Shown here: positions 15,646 to 22,301 of the stretch, in pieces | Numbering within the stretch: the stretch's first letter is position 1 | Layout: the number at the start of each line of letters is the position of its first letter | From: DATEOR01 sp035698665 | GTDB lineage: Bacteria > Actinomycetota > Thermoleophilia > Gaiellales > Gaiellaceae | Length of the DNA stretch: 56,135 bases | Direction: 5' to 3' | NCBI GenBank assembly: GCA_035698665.1 | Contig: DASSBN010000040.1 | Span: forward strand, 1-56,135 | Notes under the pieces: generated by a model | What the model was told of the DNA's origin: nothing | The model's database searches: none | The model's input: the letters and a program-made list of their open reading frames with translations, nothing else | Program-made: the position numbers and the translations under genes

Positions 15646-16839
15646 GTGGCCGAAGCGCTTCAGTTCGACGTGCTCGTGGTCGGCAGCGGGGCTTCGGGCC
15701 TCGCGTCCGCCGTTGCCGCCGAAAGGGCCGGCGCCCGGGTCGCGGTTGCGGCGAAAGCTGCGCTCCAGTCCTGCAACTCCGCCAAGGCCCAGGGAGGCAT
15801 CCAGGCCGCGGTCGGGGACGACGACTCTCCCGAGACCCATGCGCAGGACGTCTGGGCGAGCTCGCACGAGACCGCGGACATGCGCCTCGTCGAGATCCTC
15901 ACCACCGAGGCGCCGGAGACCATCCACTGGCTCGAGGAGGCCGGGGTCGAGTTCACCCGAGAGAACGGCGGCTATCGGATCGCGCGCTGCGGCGGTGCGA
16001 GCCGGAAGCGCCTTCTGCAGGTGGGCGACCGCACCGGGCACGCGATCACGAAGGCTCTGCGCAAGGCGATCGAGGGCTCGACCGCCCAGACGTTCCCCCA
16101 TTCGCCTCTGACCGAGCTCGAGCCGACCAGCTCGGGTTGGCGGGCACGATGCGGCGACCACGTCATCGAGGCGAGCGCCGTGATCCTCGCCGCCGGAGGC
16201 CGCTGCTTCCGCGAAGCCGAGGAGCGGGGTGAGCTCACGACCAACCACCCCGGCGCAACCGGCGAGGTGACGCAGATTGCGCTCGATCTCGGTGCCGAGG
16301 CGCGCGACCTCGACGCACTCCAGTACCACCCGAACGGCGGCGCCTGGCCCGAGAACATGCAGGGCTATTCGATTCCCGAGACGACGAGGGCGTACGGCGC
16401 GGTGCTCCTGAACGCCGACCGGGAGGAGTTCACGGATTCCCTCGGGCCACGCGACGAGGTGTCCCAGGCGATCGTCGACGAGGTCGCGAAGGGCGGCGGC
16501 GTCGAGACGCCCGACGGCCGGCCGGCGGTCTGGCTCGACACGACCCGCATCTCCGAGGCGGATGCCGAGGTCTCGCTCCCGTACATGCTGCGCCGCTACC
16601 GCGGGGGCGGCATCGACCCGCTCAGCGAGGCGATCCTCACCTATCCCGTCCTTCACTACCAGAACGGTGGGCTCGTGATCGACGAGCACGGCGAGACGAC
16701 CGTCGAAGGGCTCTTCGCATGCGGGGAGATCGCGGGCGGTACGCACGGCCGCAACCGGATGATGGGGAACTCCCTCCTCGAGTGCTGTGTTTTCGGGCGC
16801 CGCGCGGGGAAGGCTGCGGCGGAGAGGGCTGCCGCGTGA
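15646..16839 (+). CDS. Fumarate reductase / L-aspartate oxidase-like flavoprotein, short form
   Basis: A 397-residue FAD protein of the fumarate reductase/succinate dehydrogenase/NadB family. The FAD-binding start is 'FDVLVVGSGASGLASAVAA'. 'AQGGIQAAVGDDDSPETH' is at residues 48-65. 'QYHPNGG' (226-232), 'GPRDEVSQAI' (267-276, with the family's catalytic-type Arg) and 'LHYQNGG' (336-342) line the active site. 'GLFACGEIAGGTHGRNRMMG' plus 'NSLLEC' closes the FAD domain. It ends right after that, lacking the ~130-residue C-terminal helical domain of NadB or FrdA. No nadA or nadC is near. It is first in an operon with fumarase subunits and ComA, so I infer reduction or oxidation of a sulfonate analogue such as sulfoacrylate. 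Confidence 0.85.
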   Translation: MAEALQFDVLVVGSGASGLASAVAAERAGARVAVAAKAALQSCNSAKAQGGIQAAVGDDDSPETHAQDVWASSHETADMRLVEILTTEAPETIHWLEEAGVEFTRENGGYRIARCGGASRKRLLQVGDRTGHAITKALRKAIEGSTAQTFPHSPLTELEPTSSGWRARCGDHVIEASAVILAAGGRCFREAEERGELTTNHPGATGEVTQIALDLGAEARDLDALQYHPNGGAWPENMQGYSIPETTRAYGAVLLNADREEFTDSLGPRDEVSQAIVDEVAKGGGVETPDGRPAVWLDTTRISEADAEVSLPYMLRRYRGGGIDPLSEAILTYPVLHYQNGGLVIDEHGETTVEGLFACGEIAGGTHGRNRMMGNSLLECCVFGRRAGKAAAERAAA

Positions 16840-17732
16840 GCACCGTCGCAACCGACATCCAGCAGGCCGTCGAGGACGCGGCCGCGTACCTCTACGTCTG
16901 GGCGCTCAAGGACATCCCGCAGGATCTCCGCGACGCGATCCGCGACGCACGTGAGCGCGAGACCTCGACGCCGGGGCAGCGCGTGCTCGACACGATCATC
17001 CGCAACATCTCGATCGCGGACGACCGGACGACACTCGTCTGCCAGGACACCGGGATCGCGGTCTACTACTGCCGGGTCGGCGAGCATTTCCCGCTCCATC
17101 CGGCGCGGATCTACGAGGCGCTCTACGACGGAACCGAGCGCGCGACCGTGGAGCACCCGCTGCGCTCGAACACCGTGCACACGCTGACCCGTGAGAACAC
17201 GGGCCAGAACGTCGGCTACCGGGTGCCGATCGTCCACTGGGAGTTCGTCCCGGACTGGGACGGCCTGGACGTCAAGTGCGTGCCGAAGGGGTCGGGCTCC
17301 GAGAACATGAGCTTCTTGAAGATGTGCGTGCCCGCGGACGGTGTCGCGGGCATCAAGCGCTTCGTCCTCGACTCCATCGTCGGAGCAGGCGGGAAGCCGT
17401 GTCCGCCGGGAATCGTCGGCGTCGGCATCGGCGGCTCGGCCGACTACGCGATGCACCTCGCCAAGGAGGCGATCGCGCGCCCGGTCGGCACACGCAATCC
17501 CGATCCCGAGGTGGCGAAGCTCGAGGAAGAGCTCTACGAGCTTCTGAACGAGACCGGGATCGGGCCCATGGGGCTGGGCGGTGACGTCACCGTCCTCCAG
17601 TGCCACGTCGAACACGCGGACACGCACATGACCCTGAACCCCGTGGCCGTCAACTACCAGTGCTGGGCCGCGCGCCGCGCGACGGCGCACATCGCAGCCG
17701 ACGGCTCCGTGGACTACGACAGGGAAGCCTGA
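16836..17732 (+). CDS. Class I (Fe-S) fumarase / tartrate dehydratase alpha-type subunit
   Basis: A 298-residue N-terminal-type subunit of class I hydro-lyases (FumA N-half, TtdA, archaeal FumA). Cluster-ligand motifs are visible: 'LVCQDTGIAVYY' (Cys69), 'AGGKPCPPGIVGVGIGG' (Cys189) and 'YQCWAARRATAH' (Cys276). 'KGSGSENMSFLKM' is the conserved substrate-site segment. The GTG start overlaps the flavoprotein stop by 4 nt (GTGA). Family members hydrate or dehydrate malate/fumarate or tartrate. Next to ComA, the substrate may be sulfolactate (the sulfonate analogue of malate), but ordinary fumarase activity cannot be excluded. Confidence 0.9.
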   Translation: MSTVATDIQQAVEDAAAYLYVWALKDIPQDLRDAIRDARERETSTPGQRVLDTIIRNISIADDRTTLVCQDTGIAVYYCRVGEHFPLHPARIYEALYDGTERATVEHPLRSNTVHTLTRENTGQNVGYRVPIVHWEFVPDWDGLDVKCVPKGSGSENMSFLKMCVPADGVAGIKRFVLDSIVGAGGKPCPPGIVGVGIGGSADYAMHLAKEAIARPVGTRNPDPEVAKLEEELYELLNETGIGPMGLGGDVTVLQCHVEHADTHMTLNPVAVNYQCWAARRATAHIAADGSVDYDREA

Positions 17733-17739
17733 TGCGTGC

Positions 17740-17776
17740 CCTTTTAAGACACCGGGGTCTGACCCCTTTGTGGAAA
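17740..17776. repeat. Palindromic REP-like repeat, copy 1
   Basis: A 37-bp element with the core GGGGTCTGACCCC. The left arm ACACCGGGGTC is intact and the right arm GACCCCTTTGT is degraded at two positions. It ends GTGGAAA. It lies in the 133-bp gap between the two fumarase subunit genes and is repeated 78 bp downstream. Confidence 0.75.
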
Positions 17777-17817
17777 ACCGAGGCGCCGGATCGACCGTTG
17801 CGGACGAACGCACTCGT

Positions 17818-17854
17818 CCTTTCAGGACACCGGGGTCTGACCCCGGTGTGGAAA
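17818..17854. repeat. Palindromic REP-like repeat, copy 2
   Basis: A second copy, identical to copy 1 at 27 of 29 positions in its conserved part. Here the palindrome is perfect: ACACCGGGGTC, a central T, then GACCCCGGTGT (17827-17849), followed by GTGGAAA-type sequence that may supply the ribosome site of the next gene. Confidence 0.75.
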
Positions 17855-17865
17855 GCGCGGTCGTA

Positions 17866-18450
17866 GTGGCCGAGCACCGCATCCAGTTTCCGGCCGACGA
17901 GGAGACGATCCGTTCGCTTCGCGCGGGCGACTCCGTGCTCGTCGACGGCCACATCATCGGCATCCGCGACCGCACGCAGATCCGCATCTTCGACCAGGGG
18001 ATCGAGCCGCCGATGGATCTCAGCGGCGCCTTCCTCCTGCACACCGCTCCCGGCGTCCGCAAGATCGGCCCCGGGAAGTACGAGCCGGTCTCCATCGGGA
18101 CGACGACGAGCGCGCGCATGGTGCGCTTCACGGAGCCCCTCGGCCGGGACTACGGCGTGCGCGCGATCTGCGGCAAGGGCGGCCTGCCCGACGAGGCCAT
18201 CGAGCCCATGAAGCGCTACGGCATGGTGTACTTCGCAATCGTGGGCGGAGCCGCCGCGCTCGAGACCACGCAGATCGAGGAGATCGAAGAGGTGGCCTGG
18301 GAGGAGCTCATGCCCGAGTGCCTCTGGAAGTTCCGCGTCAAGGATTTCGGACCGCTCACCGTCGGCATCGACGCCCACGGGACGTCGCTGTTCCACGACG
18401 TCCAGGAGGCGGCAAAGAAGCGACTGGAGGATTTGTATGCCCGGCTCTAA
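17866..18450 (+). CDS. Class I fumarase / tartrate dehydratase beta-type subunit
   Basis: A 194-residue C-terminal-type subunit of class I hydro-lyases (FumA C-half, TtdB). It begins 'MAEHRIQFPADEETIRSLRA', then 'GDSVLVDGHIIGIRD', 'FLLHTAPGVRKIGPGKYEPV', 'IGTTTSARM', 'ICGKGGLPDEA' and 'YFAIVGGAAAL', all characteristic of the swivelling beta domain. I chose GTG 17866, just past the repeats: the frame stays open through repeat copy 2, but those residues match nothing in the family. It overlaps comA by 14 nt. It should form a heterodimer or heterotetramer with the alpha subunit at 16836. Confidence 0.9.
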   Translation: MAEHRIQFPADEETIRSLRAGDSVLVDGHIIGIRDRTQIRIFDQGIEPPMDLSGAFLLHTAPGVRKIGPGKYEPVSIGTTTSARMVRFTEPLGRDYGVRAICGKGGLPDEAIEPMKRYGMVYFAIVGGAAALETTQIEEIEEVAWEELMPECLWKFRVKDFGPLTVGIDAHGTSLFHDVQEAAKKRLEDLYARL

Positions 18451-19225
18451 CGGCTTTCTGGACTTGCCGGCTCGCCCGTCCAAGCCGCGCTCCCAGGGGA
18501 TCACGCACGTCATCGACAAGGGCCTCGCCCTGCGGCAGGTGGAGAACCTCTTCGACACCGCCGGCGAGTACGTGGACATCGTCAAGCTCGGCTGGGGAAC
18601 GAGCTACGTCACCCACAACCTCAAGGAGAAGATCGAGCTCTACCGCTCCTTCGAGGTCCCCGTCGTGTGCGGCGGGACACTGCTCGAGGCCGTGCTCGCC
18701 CGCGGCAAGCTCGACGAGTACCGGCAGTGGCTCTCCGAGCACGGCTTCTCGCACGTCGAAGTCTCGGACGGCACGATCGAGCTCCCGCGCGAGCAGAAGC
18801 TCGAGCTCATCGTCGAGCTCGCCCAGGACTTCGTCGTCATGTCCGAGGTCGGCTCGAAGGACTCCGAGGTCGTCTTCGCGCCCTACCAGTGGGTGCAGTG
18901 GCTGAAGGAAGACCTCGAAGCCGGGGCGTGGAAGGTGATCACCGAAGGACGCGAGGGCGGGACCGCCGGCATCTTCCGCTCGTCCGGCGACATGCGCACC
19001 GGCCTCATCGACGAGATCGTCCACGAGATCGACCTTTCCGAGCTCATCTTCGAGGCGCCCACGACGCACTCGCAGGCGTGGTTCGTCCAGAAGTACGGGC
19101 CCGACGTGAACCTCGGCAACGTCCCGCCCGAGGAGGTCATCCCGGTCGAGACGCTCCGCCTCGGCCTCCGTTCGGACACGTTGAAGGAGGTGCTGCTCGG
19201 TGAGCATGCAGCTGTCACGGACTGA
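18437..19225 (+). CDS. comA: Phosphosulfolactate synthase
   Basis: A 262-residue TIM-barrel ComA homologue. ComA adds sulfite to phosphoenolpyruvate to give (2R)-O-phospho-3-sulfolactate, the first step of coenzyme M synthesis in methanogens and of sulfolactate formation in some bacteria. Conserved segments are 'KPRSQGITHVIDKG' (16-29), 'DIVKLGWGTS' (47-56), 'VCGGTLLEAVLARG' (77-90), 'VSDGTIELP' (109-117), 'SEVGSKD' (136-142), 'EGREGGTAGIF' (170-180) and 'EAPTTHSQAWFV' (206-217). No ComB phosphatase, ComC, ComD or ComE is seen in the window. Immediately upstream are fumarase-like subunits and downstream is the enzyme that makes sulfite. Assignment to the family is secure; the pathway end product is inferred. 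Confidence 0.93.
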   Translation: MPGSNGFLDLPARPSKPRSQGITHVIDKGLALRQVENLFDTAGEYVDIVKLGWGTSYVTHNLKEKIELYRSFEVPVVCGGTLLEAVLARGKLDEYRQWLSEHGFSHVEVSDGTIELPREQKLELIVELAQDFVVMSEVGSKDSEVVFAPYQWVQWLKEDLEAGAWKVITEGREGGTAGIFRSSGDMRTGLIDEIVHEIDLSELIFEAPTTHSQAWFVQKYGPDVNLGNVPPEEVIPVETLRLGLRSDTLKEVLLGEHAAVTD

Positions 19226-19892
19226 GACCGAGATCGAGGCTCTCCCGGCGGAAGACGTCCTCCTCTGGGCGTACGAGGAGTTCGGCGAGCGCCTCTGCCT
19301 CAGCTGCTCCTGGCAGAAGCAGTCGTCGGTGCTCGTGCACATGGTGTCCGAGCTCGGGCTCGACGTCGACGTCGTCGAGCTCGACACGCACCTTTTCTTC
19401 AAGGAGACCTACGAGACGCGTGAGCGGCTCGTCGAGCGCTACGGCCTCTCGCTGATCCGCCCCGAGGTCATCACCGTCGCCGAGCAGCACAAGCGCGAGG
19501 GGGCGAACCTCTGGGAGACGAATCCGGACCGTTGCTGCCACATCCGGAAGGTCGAGCCGCTGATCGAGGCGCTGCGCCCGTACGATGCATGGGTCTCAGG
19601 CATCCGGCGCGACCAGTCGCCCTCGCGGGCGACCGCGCAGAAGGTCGAGCGCTCCGAGCGCTACGGCGTCTGGAAGATCCAGCCGCTGGCCGACTGGAGC
19701 GAGCAGGAAGTCTGGGCGTACATCATGGCGAACGACATTCCGTACAACCCCCTGCACGACGCGGGTTACCGCTCGATCGGGTGCATCCCCTGCACCCGTC
19801 CGACCAACCCGGACGAGGAAGAGCGGGCGGGCCGCTGGGCCGGCTCCGACAAGCTGGAATGTGGAATTCATCTGGAGGAAAGGAACGCATGA
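19200..19892 (+). CDS. cysH: Assimilatory APS/PAPS reductase, Fe-S type
   Basis: A 230-residue adenylyl-sulfate reductase that makes sulfite from APS (or PAPS) with thioredoxin. 'LCLSCSWQKQSSVLVHM' is the PP-loop-like nucleotide site. The four cluster cysteines are present as Cys112-Cys113 ('RCCHIRKV') and Cys195/Cys198 ('IGCIPCTRP'), which marks the [4Fe-4S] type usual for APS reductases. The catalytic C-terminal motif is 'LECGIHLEE' (Cys221). It starts within the end of comA (26-nt overlap; an ATG two codons in is an alternative) and overlaps cysC. The sulfite made here is the co-substrate of ComA and of SqdB. Confidence 0.93.
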   Translation: MSMQLSRTETEIEALPAEDVLLWAYEEFGERLCLSCSWQKQSSVLVHMVSELGLDVDVVELDTHLFFKETYETRERLVERYGLSLIRPEVITVAEQHKREGANLWETNPDRCCHIRKVEPLIEALRPYDAWVSGIRRDQSPSRATAQKVERSERYGVWKIQPLADWSEQEVWAYIMANDIPYNPLHDAGYRSIGCIPCTRPTNPDEEERAGRWAGSDKLECGIHLEERNA

Positions 19893-20488
19893 CGGAACAC
19901 ATCTACGGCCACGAGCACCCCGAGTCGGGTGAGACGCGCGGAGGCGGCTTCTGCCTCTGGTTCACGGGTCTCTCGGGCTCCGGGAAGACGACGATCGCGC
20001 ACCTCGTCGGCCCCGAGCTCGACCAGCGCGGCGCGATCGTGGAGTACCTCGACGGCGACACGGTGCGCACGCATCTCTCCAAGGGCCTCGGCTTCTCGAA
20101 GGAGGACCGCGACACGAACATCGAGCGCATCGGCTGGGTTGCCTCGCGGCTCGTCCGCCACGGCGCCGCCGTCATCTGCGCTGCGATCTCCCCGTACGAG
20201 GAGACGAGGCGAAAGGCGCGCGAGCTGGTCGAGGAGCAGGGCCGGTTCGTCGAGGTCTTCGTCCGCGCCTCCGTCGAGGAGTGCGCGCGCCGCGACGTGA
20301 AAGGCCTGTACGAGAAGGCCTTCGCCGGCGAGATCAAGGGCTTCACCGGGGTCGATGACCCCTACGAGGAGCCCGAGAACGCCGAGATCGTGATCGACAC
20401 CGAAGGGCAGAGCCCGGAGGAGAGCGCTCAGGCAGTCATCGCGAAGCTCGAGGAGCTGGGTCTCGTCGCCGCGGGGGTGAGCGCGTGA
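19889..20488 (+). CDS. cysC: Adenylylsulfate kinase
   Basis: A 199-residue APS kinase, which phosphorylates APS to PAPS. The Walker A motif is 'GLSGSGKTT'. 'VEYLDGDTVRTHLSKGLGFS' carries the conserved DGD and R/LS segments, followed by 'KEDRDTNIERIGWVA'. 'ISPYEETRRKAREL' and 'DVKGLYEKAFAGEIKGFTGV' (lid) are canonical. ATG 19889 overlaps the cysH stop (ATGA), behind AGGAAAGGAA. PAPS is the sulfate donor for the sulfotransferases in this window, so this gene links the operon to glycan sulfation. Confidence 0.95.
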   Translation: MTEHIYGHEHPESGETRGGGFCLWFTGLSGSGKTTIAHLVGPELDQRGAIVEYLDGDTVRTHLSKGLGFSKEDRDTNIERIGWVASRLVRHGAAVICAAISPYEETRRKARELVEEQGRFVEVFVRASVEECARRDVKGLYEKAFAGEIKGFTGVDDPYEEPENAEIVIDTEGQSPEESAQAVIAKLEELGLVAAGVSA

Positions 20489-21624
20489 ACACCCTGACCG
20501 CGGATCAGCTGATCAAGCCGCATGGCGGCGAGCTCGTCGAGCGGACGGGGGAACGGCCGGACGACGTCGAGTCGCTCGAGACCGTCACGCTCTCGCCGCG
20601 CGAGCTGGCCGATCTGGACATGCTCGCCTCGGGAGCCCTGTCGCCGCTCCAGGGCTTCATGTCCTCCGCCGACTACGAGCGCGTGGTCGAGGACATGCGC
20701 CTTGCCTCCGGACTGCCGTGGGCGCTGCCGGTCTGCCTCGCGGTGGAGAACGAGCCCAGCGGAGACCGGATCGCCCTCGCCGACGAGAGCGGCCGTCCGC
20801 TGGCCGTCCTCGAGGTCGAGGAGGTCTACGGCTACGACAAGGAGCGCGAGGCCGAGCGGTGTTTTCGCACGACCGAGGACGCCCATCCCGGCGTCGCGCG
20901 CCTCTATGGCCAGCCGAACCGCTACGTGGCCGGCGCCGTCACGGTGTTCGAGCGCCAGGAGCCGTCCTTCCCGGAGCTCCACAAGGATCCCACGGACACG
21001 CGGGCGCTCTTCGCCGAGCGGGGCTGGAAGCGGGTCGTCGGGTTCCAGACCCGAAACCCGATCCACCGGGCGCACGAGTACCTGACGAAGTGCGCGCTCG
21101 AGACCGTCGACGGCCTCCTCATCCACCCGCTGGTGGGCGAGACGAAGTCGGACGACGTCCCCGCCGCAACCCGGGTGAAGGCCTACGACGCCCTCATCGA
21201 GGGCTACTACCCGCGCGACCGCGTCGTCGTCTCGGCCTTCCCGGCCGCGATGCGCTACGCCGGGCCGCGCGAGGCGATCTGGCACGCGATCTGCCGCAAG
21301 AACTACGGCTGCTCGCACTTCATCGTCGGCCGCGACCACGCGGGTGTCGGGAACTACTACGGCACCTACGACGCGCAGCTCGTCTTCGACGAGTTCGAGC
21401 CGCACGAGCTCGACATCGAGCCGATGTTCTTCGAGCACTCCTTCTGGTGCAAGGTGTGCGGCCAGATGGCGACGGCGAAGACGTGCCCGCACTCGGGCGA
21501 CGACCACGTCTTCCTCTCGGGGACGAAGGTCCGAGAGCTCCTCTCGAACGGTGAGTTGCCGCCGGCCGAGTTCTCGCGGCCCGAGGTCGCGAACATTCTC
21601 ATCGAGGCCTACAAGACGAACTAG
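20485..21624 (+). CDS. sat: ATP sulfurylase (sulfate adenylyltransferase)
   Basis: A 379-residue homo-oligomeric Sat-type ATP sulfurylase that makes APS from sulfate and ATP. The catalytic 'QTRNPIHRAHEYL' (QxRN and HxxH), 'GRDHAGVGNYYGTYDAQ' and 'FLSGTKVRELLSNG' are present. Near the C-terminus 'CKVCGQMATAKTCPHSG' could bind zinc, as in some bacterial and archaeal Sat enzymes. It overlaps cysC by 4 nt (GTGA). The gene order comA-cysH-cysC-sat places sulfate activation at the end of the operon. Confidence 0.95.
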   Translation: MNTLTADQLIKPHGGELVERTGERPDDVESLETVTLSPRELADLDMLASGALSPLQGFMSSADYERVVEDMRLASGLPWALPVCLAVENEPSGDRIALADESGRPLAVLEVEEVYGYDKEREAERCFRTTEDAHPGVARLYGQPNRYVAGAVTVFERQEPSFPELHKDPTDTRALFAERGWKRVVGFQTRNPIHRAHEYLTKCALETVDGLLIHPLVGETKSDDVPAATRVKAYDALIEGYYPRDRVVVSAFPAAMRYAGPREAIWHAICRKNYGCSHFIVGRDHAGVGNYYGTYDAQLVFDEFEPHELDIEPMFFEHSFWCKVCGQMATAKTCPHSGDDHVFLSGTKVRELLSNGELPPAEFSRPEVANILIEAYKTN

Positions 21625-21628
21625 CCCG

Positions 21629-21634
21629 TAGCAT
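21629..21634 (+). promoter_or_regulatory. Leaderless -10 box TAGCAT
   Basis: TAGCAT lies 7 nt before the TTG at 21642, just after the sat stop codon. The next gene may therefore have its own promoter. Confidence 0.4.
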
Positions 21635-21641
21635 CCGTTCG

Positions 21642-22301
21642 TTGGGACGGACTGCGTTGATCGTGCTTGCCGTGGCGCTGCTCGTGGGCAGCGCCGCGGC
21701 GTTCACGCGGAGCGAGCGGCTCAAGCTCGCTGCCTCGCCTGTTGGTAAGCCGGAGTTCGACCGGCGCGTGTCGCCGACGTGCGACTGTCCGCATGCGAAG
21801 GCGCGCTTGTCGTTCCTCTTGCGAAGGCCCGAGCGGCTCGTCGTCTCTGTTGTCGACTCCGACGGAGGGCACGTCGCCACGCTCGCCGACGGCAAGGACT
21901 ACGAAGCAGGCACCGTCTCCTTCCGGTGGGACGGCAAGGACGACGAGGGGCAGGTCGCCCCGGACGGCCTGTACCGGCTCAAGGTCCGCCTCGAGCACGA
22001 CCGCCGAAACATCCTCATTCCGAAGACGATCCTCGTCGACACGGAGCCGCCGCAGATTCGCGTGCTGCAGGCGGTCACCACGGACGAAGGCGTGCTCGTC
22101 CGCTACCGGACGAACGAAAGCGTGAAGGTCCGCGTGTTCTCGGACGGAGATCGGGTCGCGGCCGGCAGCCGCTCGAGCGCGGGGATAGGACGGATCACCT
22201 GGACGCCGGCCGAAAGTCCGTCTGGTCAGCTCACCCTCGTCGGCGTCGACCGGTCGGGCAACCGGAGCGAGCCCGTGCCAGTCTCGGTCGCGGTTCCCTA
22301 G
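21642..22301 (+). CDS. Exported FlgD-Ig-like domain protein
   Basis: A 219-residue secreted protein. An N-terminal signal or anchor ('ALIVLAVALLVGSAAAF') is followed by a Cys-x-Cys ('SPTCDCPHAKARLSFLL') and a FlgD-type Ig domain ('VSVVDSDGGHVATLADG', 'FRWDGKDDEGQVAPDGLYRL'). A second beta-rich domain follows from about residue 130. It resembles the partial protein at the window start. The gene begins with TTG 17 nt after sat and ends by sharing CTAG with the convergent ligase gene. It is likely an extracellular structural or binding protein of unknown role. Confidence 0.75.
   Translation: MGRTALIVLAVALLVGSAAAFTRSERLKLAASPVGKPEFDRRVSPTCDCPHAKARLSFLLRRPERLVVSVVDSDGGHVATLADGKDYEAGTVSFRWDGKDDEGQVAPDGLYRLKVRLEHDRRNILIPKTILVDTEPPQIRVLQAVTTDEGVLVRYRTNESVKVRVFSDGDRVAAGSRSSAGIGRITWTPAESPSGQLTLVGVDRSGNRSEPVPVSVAVP

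Noticed and set aside
15646..16839. Plain NadB (L-aspartate oxidase) for NAD synthesis
   Set aside because: The length is short by the whole C-terminal domain, nadA and nadC are absent, and the operon partners are fumarase subunits and ComA. I kept a broader family name because the reaction is unproven.
17740..17854. Possible two-unit CRISPR
   Set aside because: Only two units, strongly palindromic, with diverged flanks and no cas genes. A REP-like pair explains it better.
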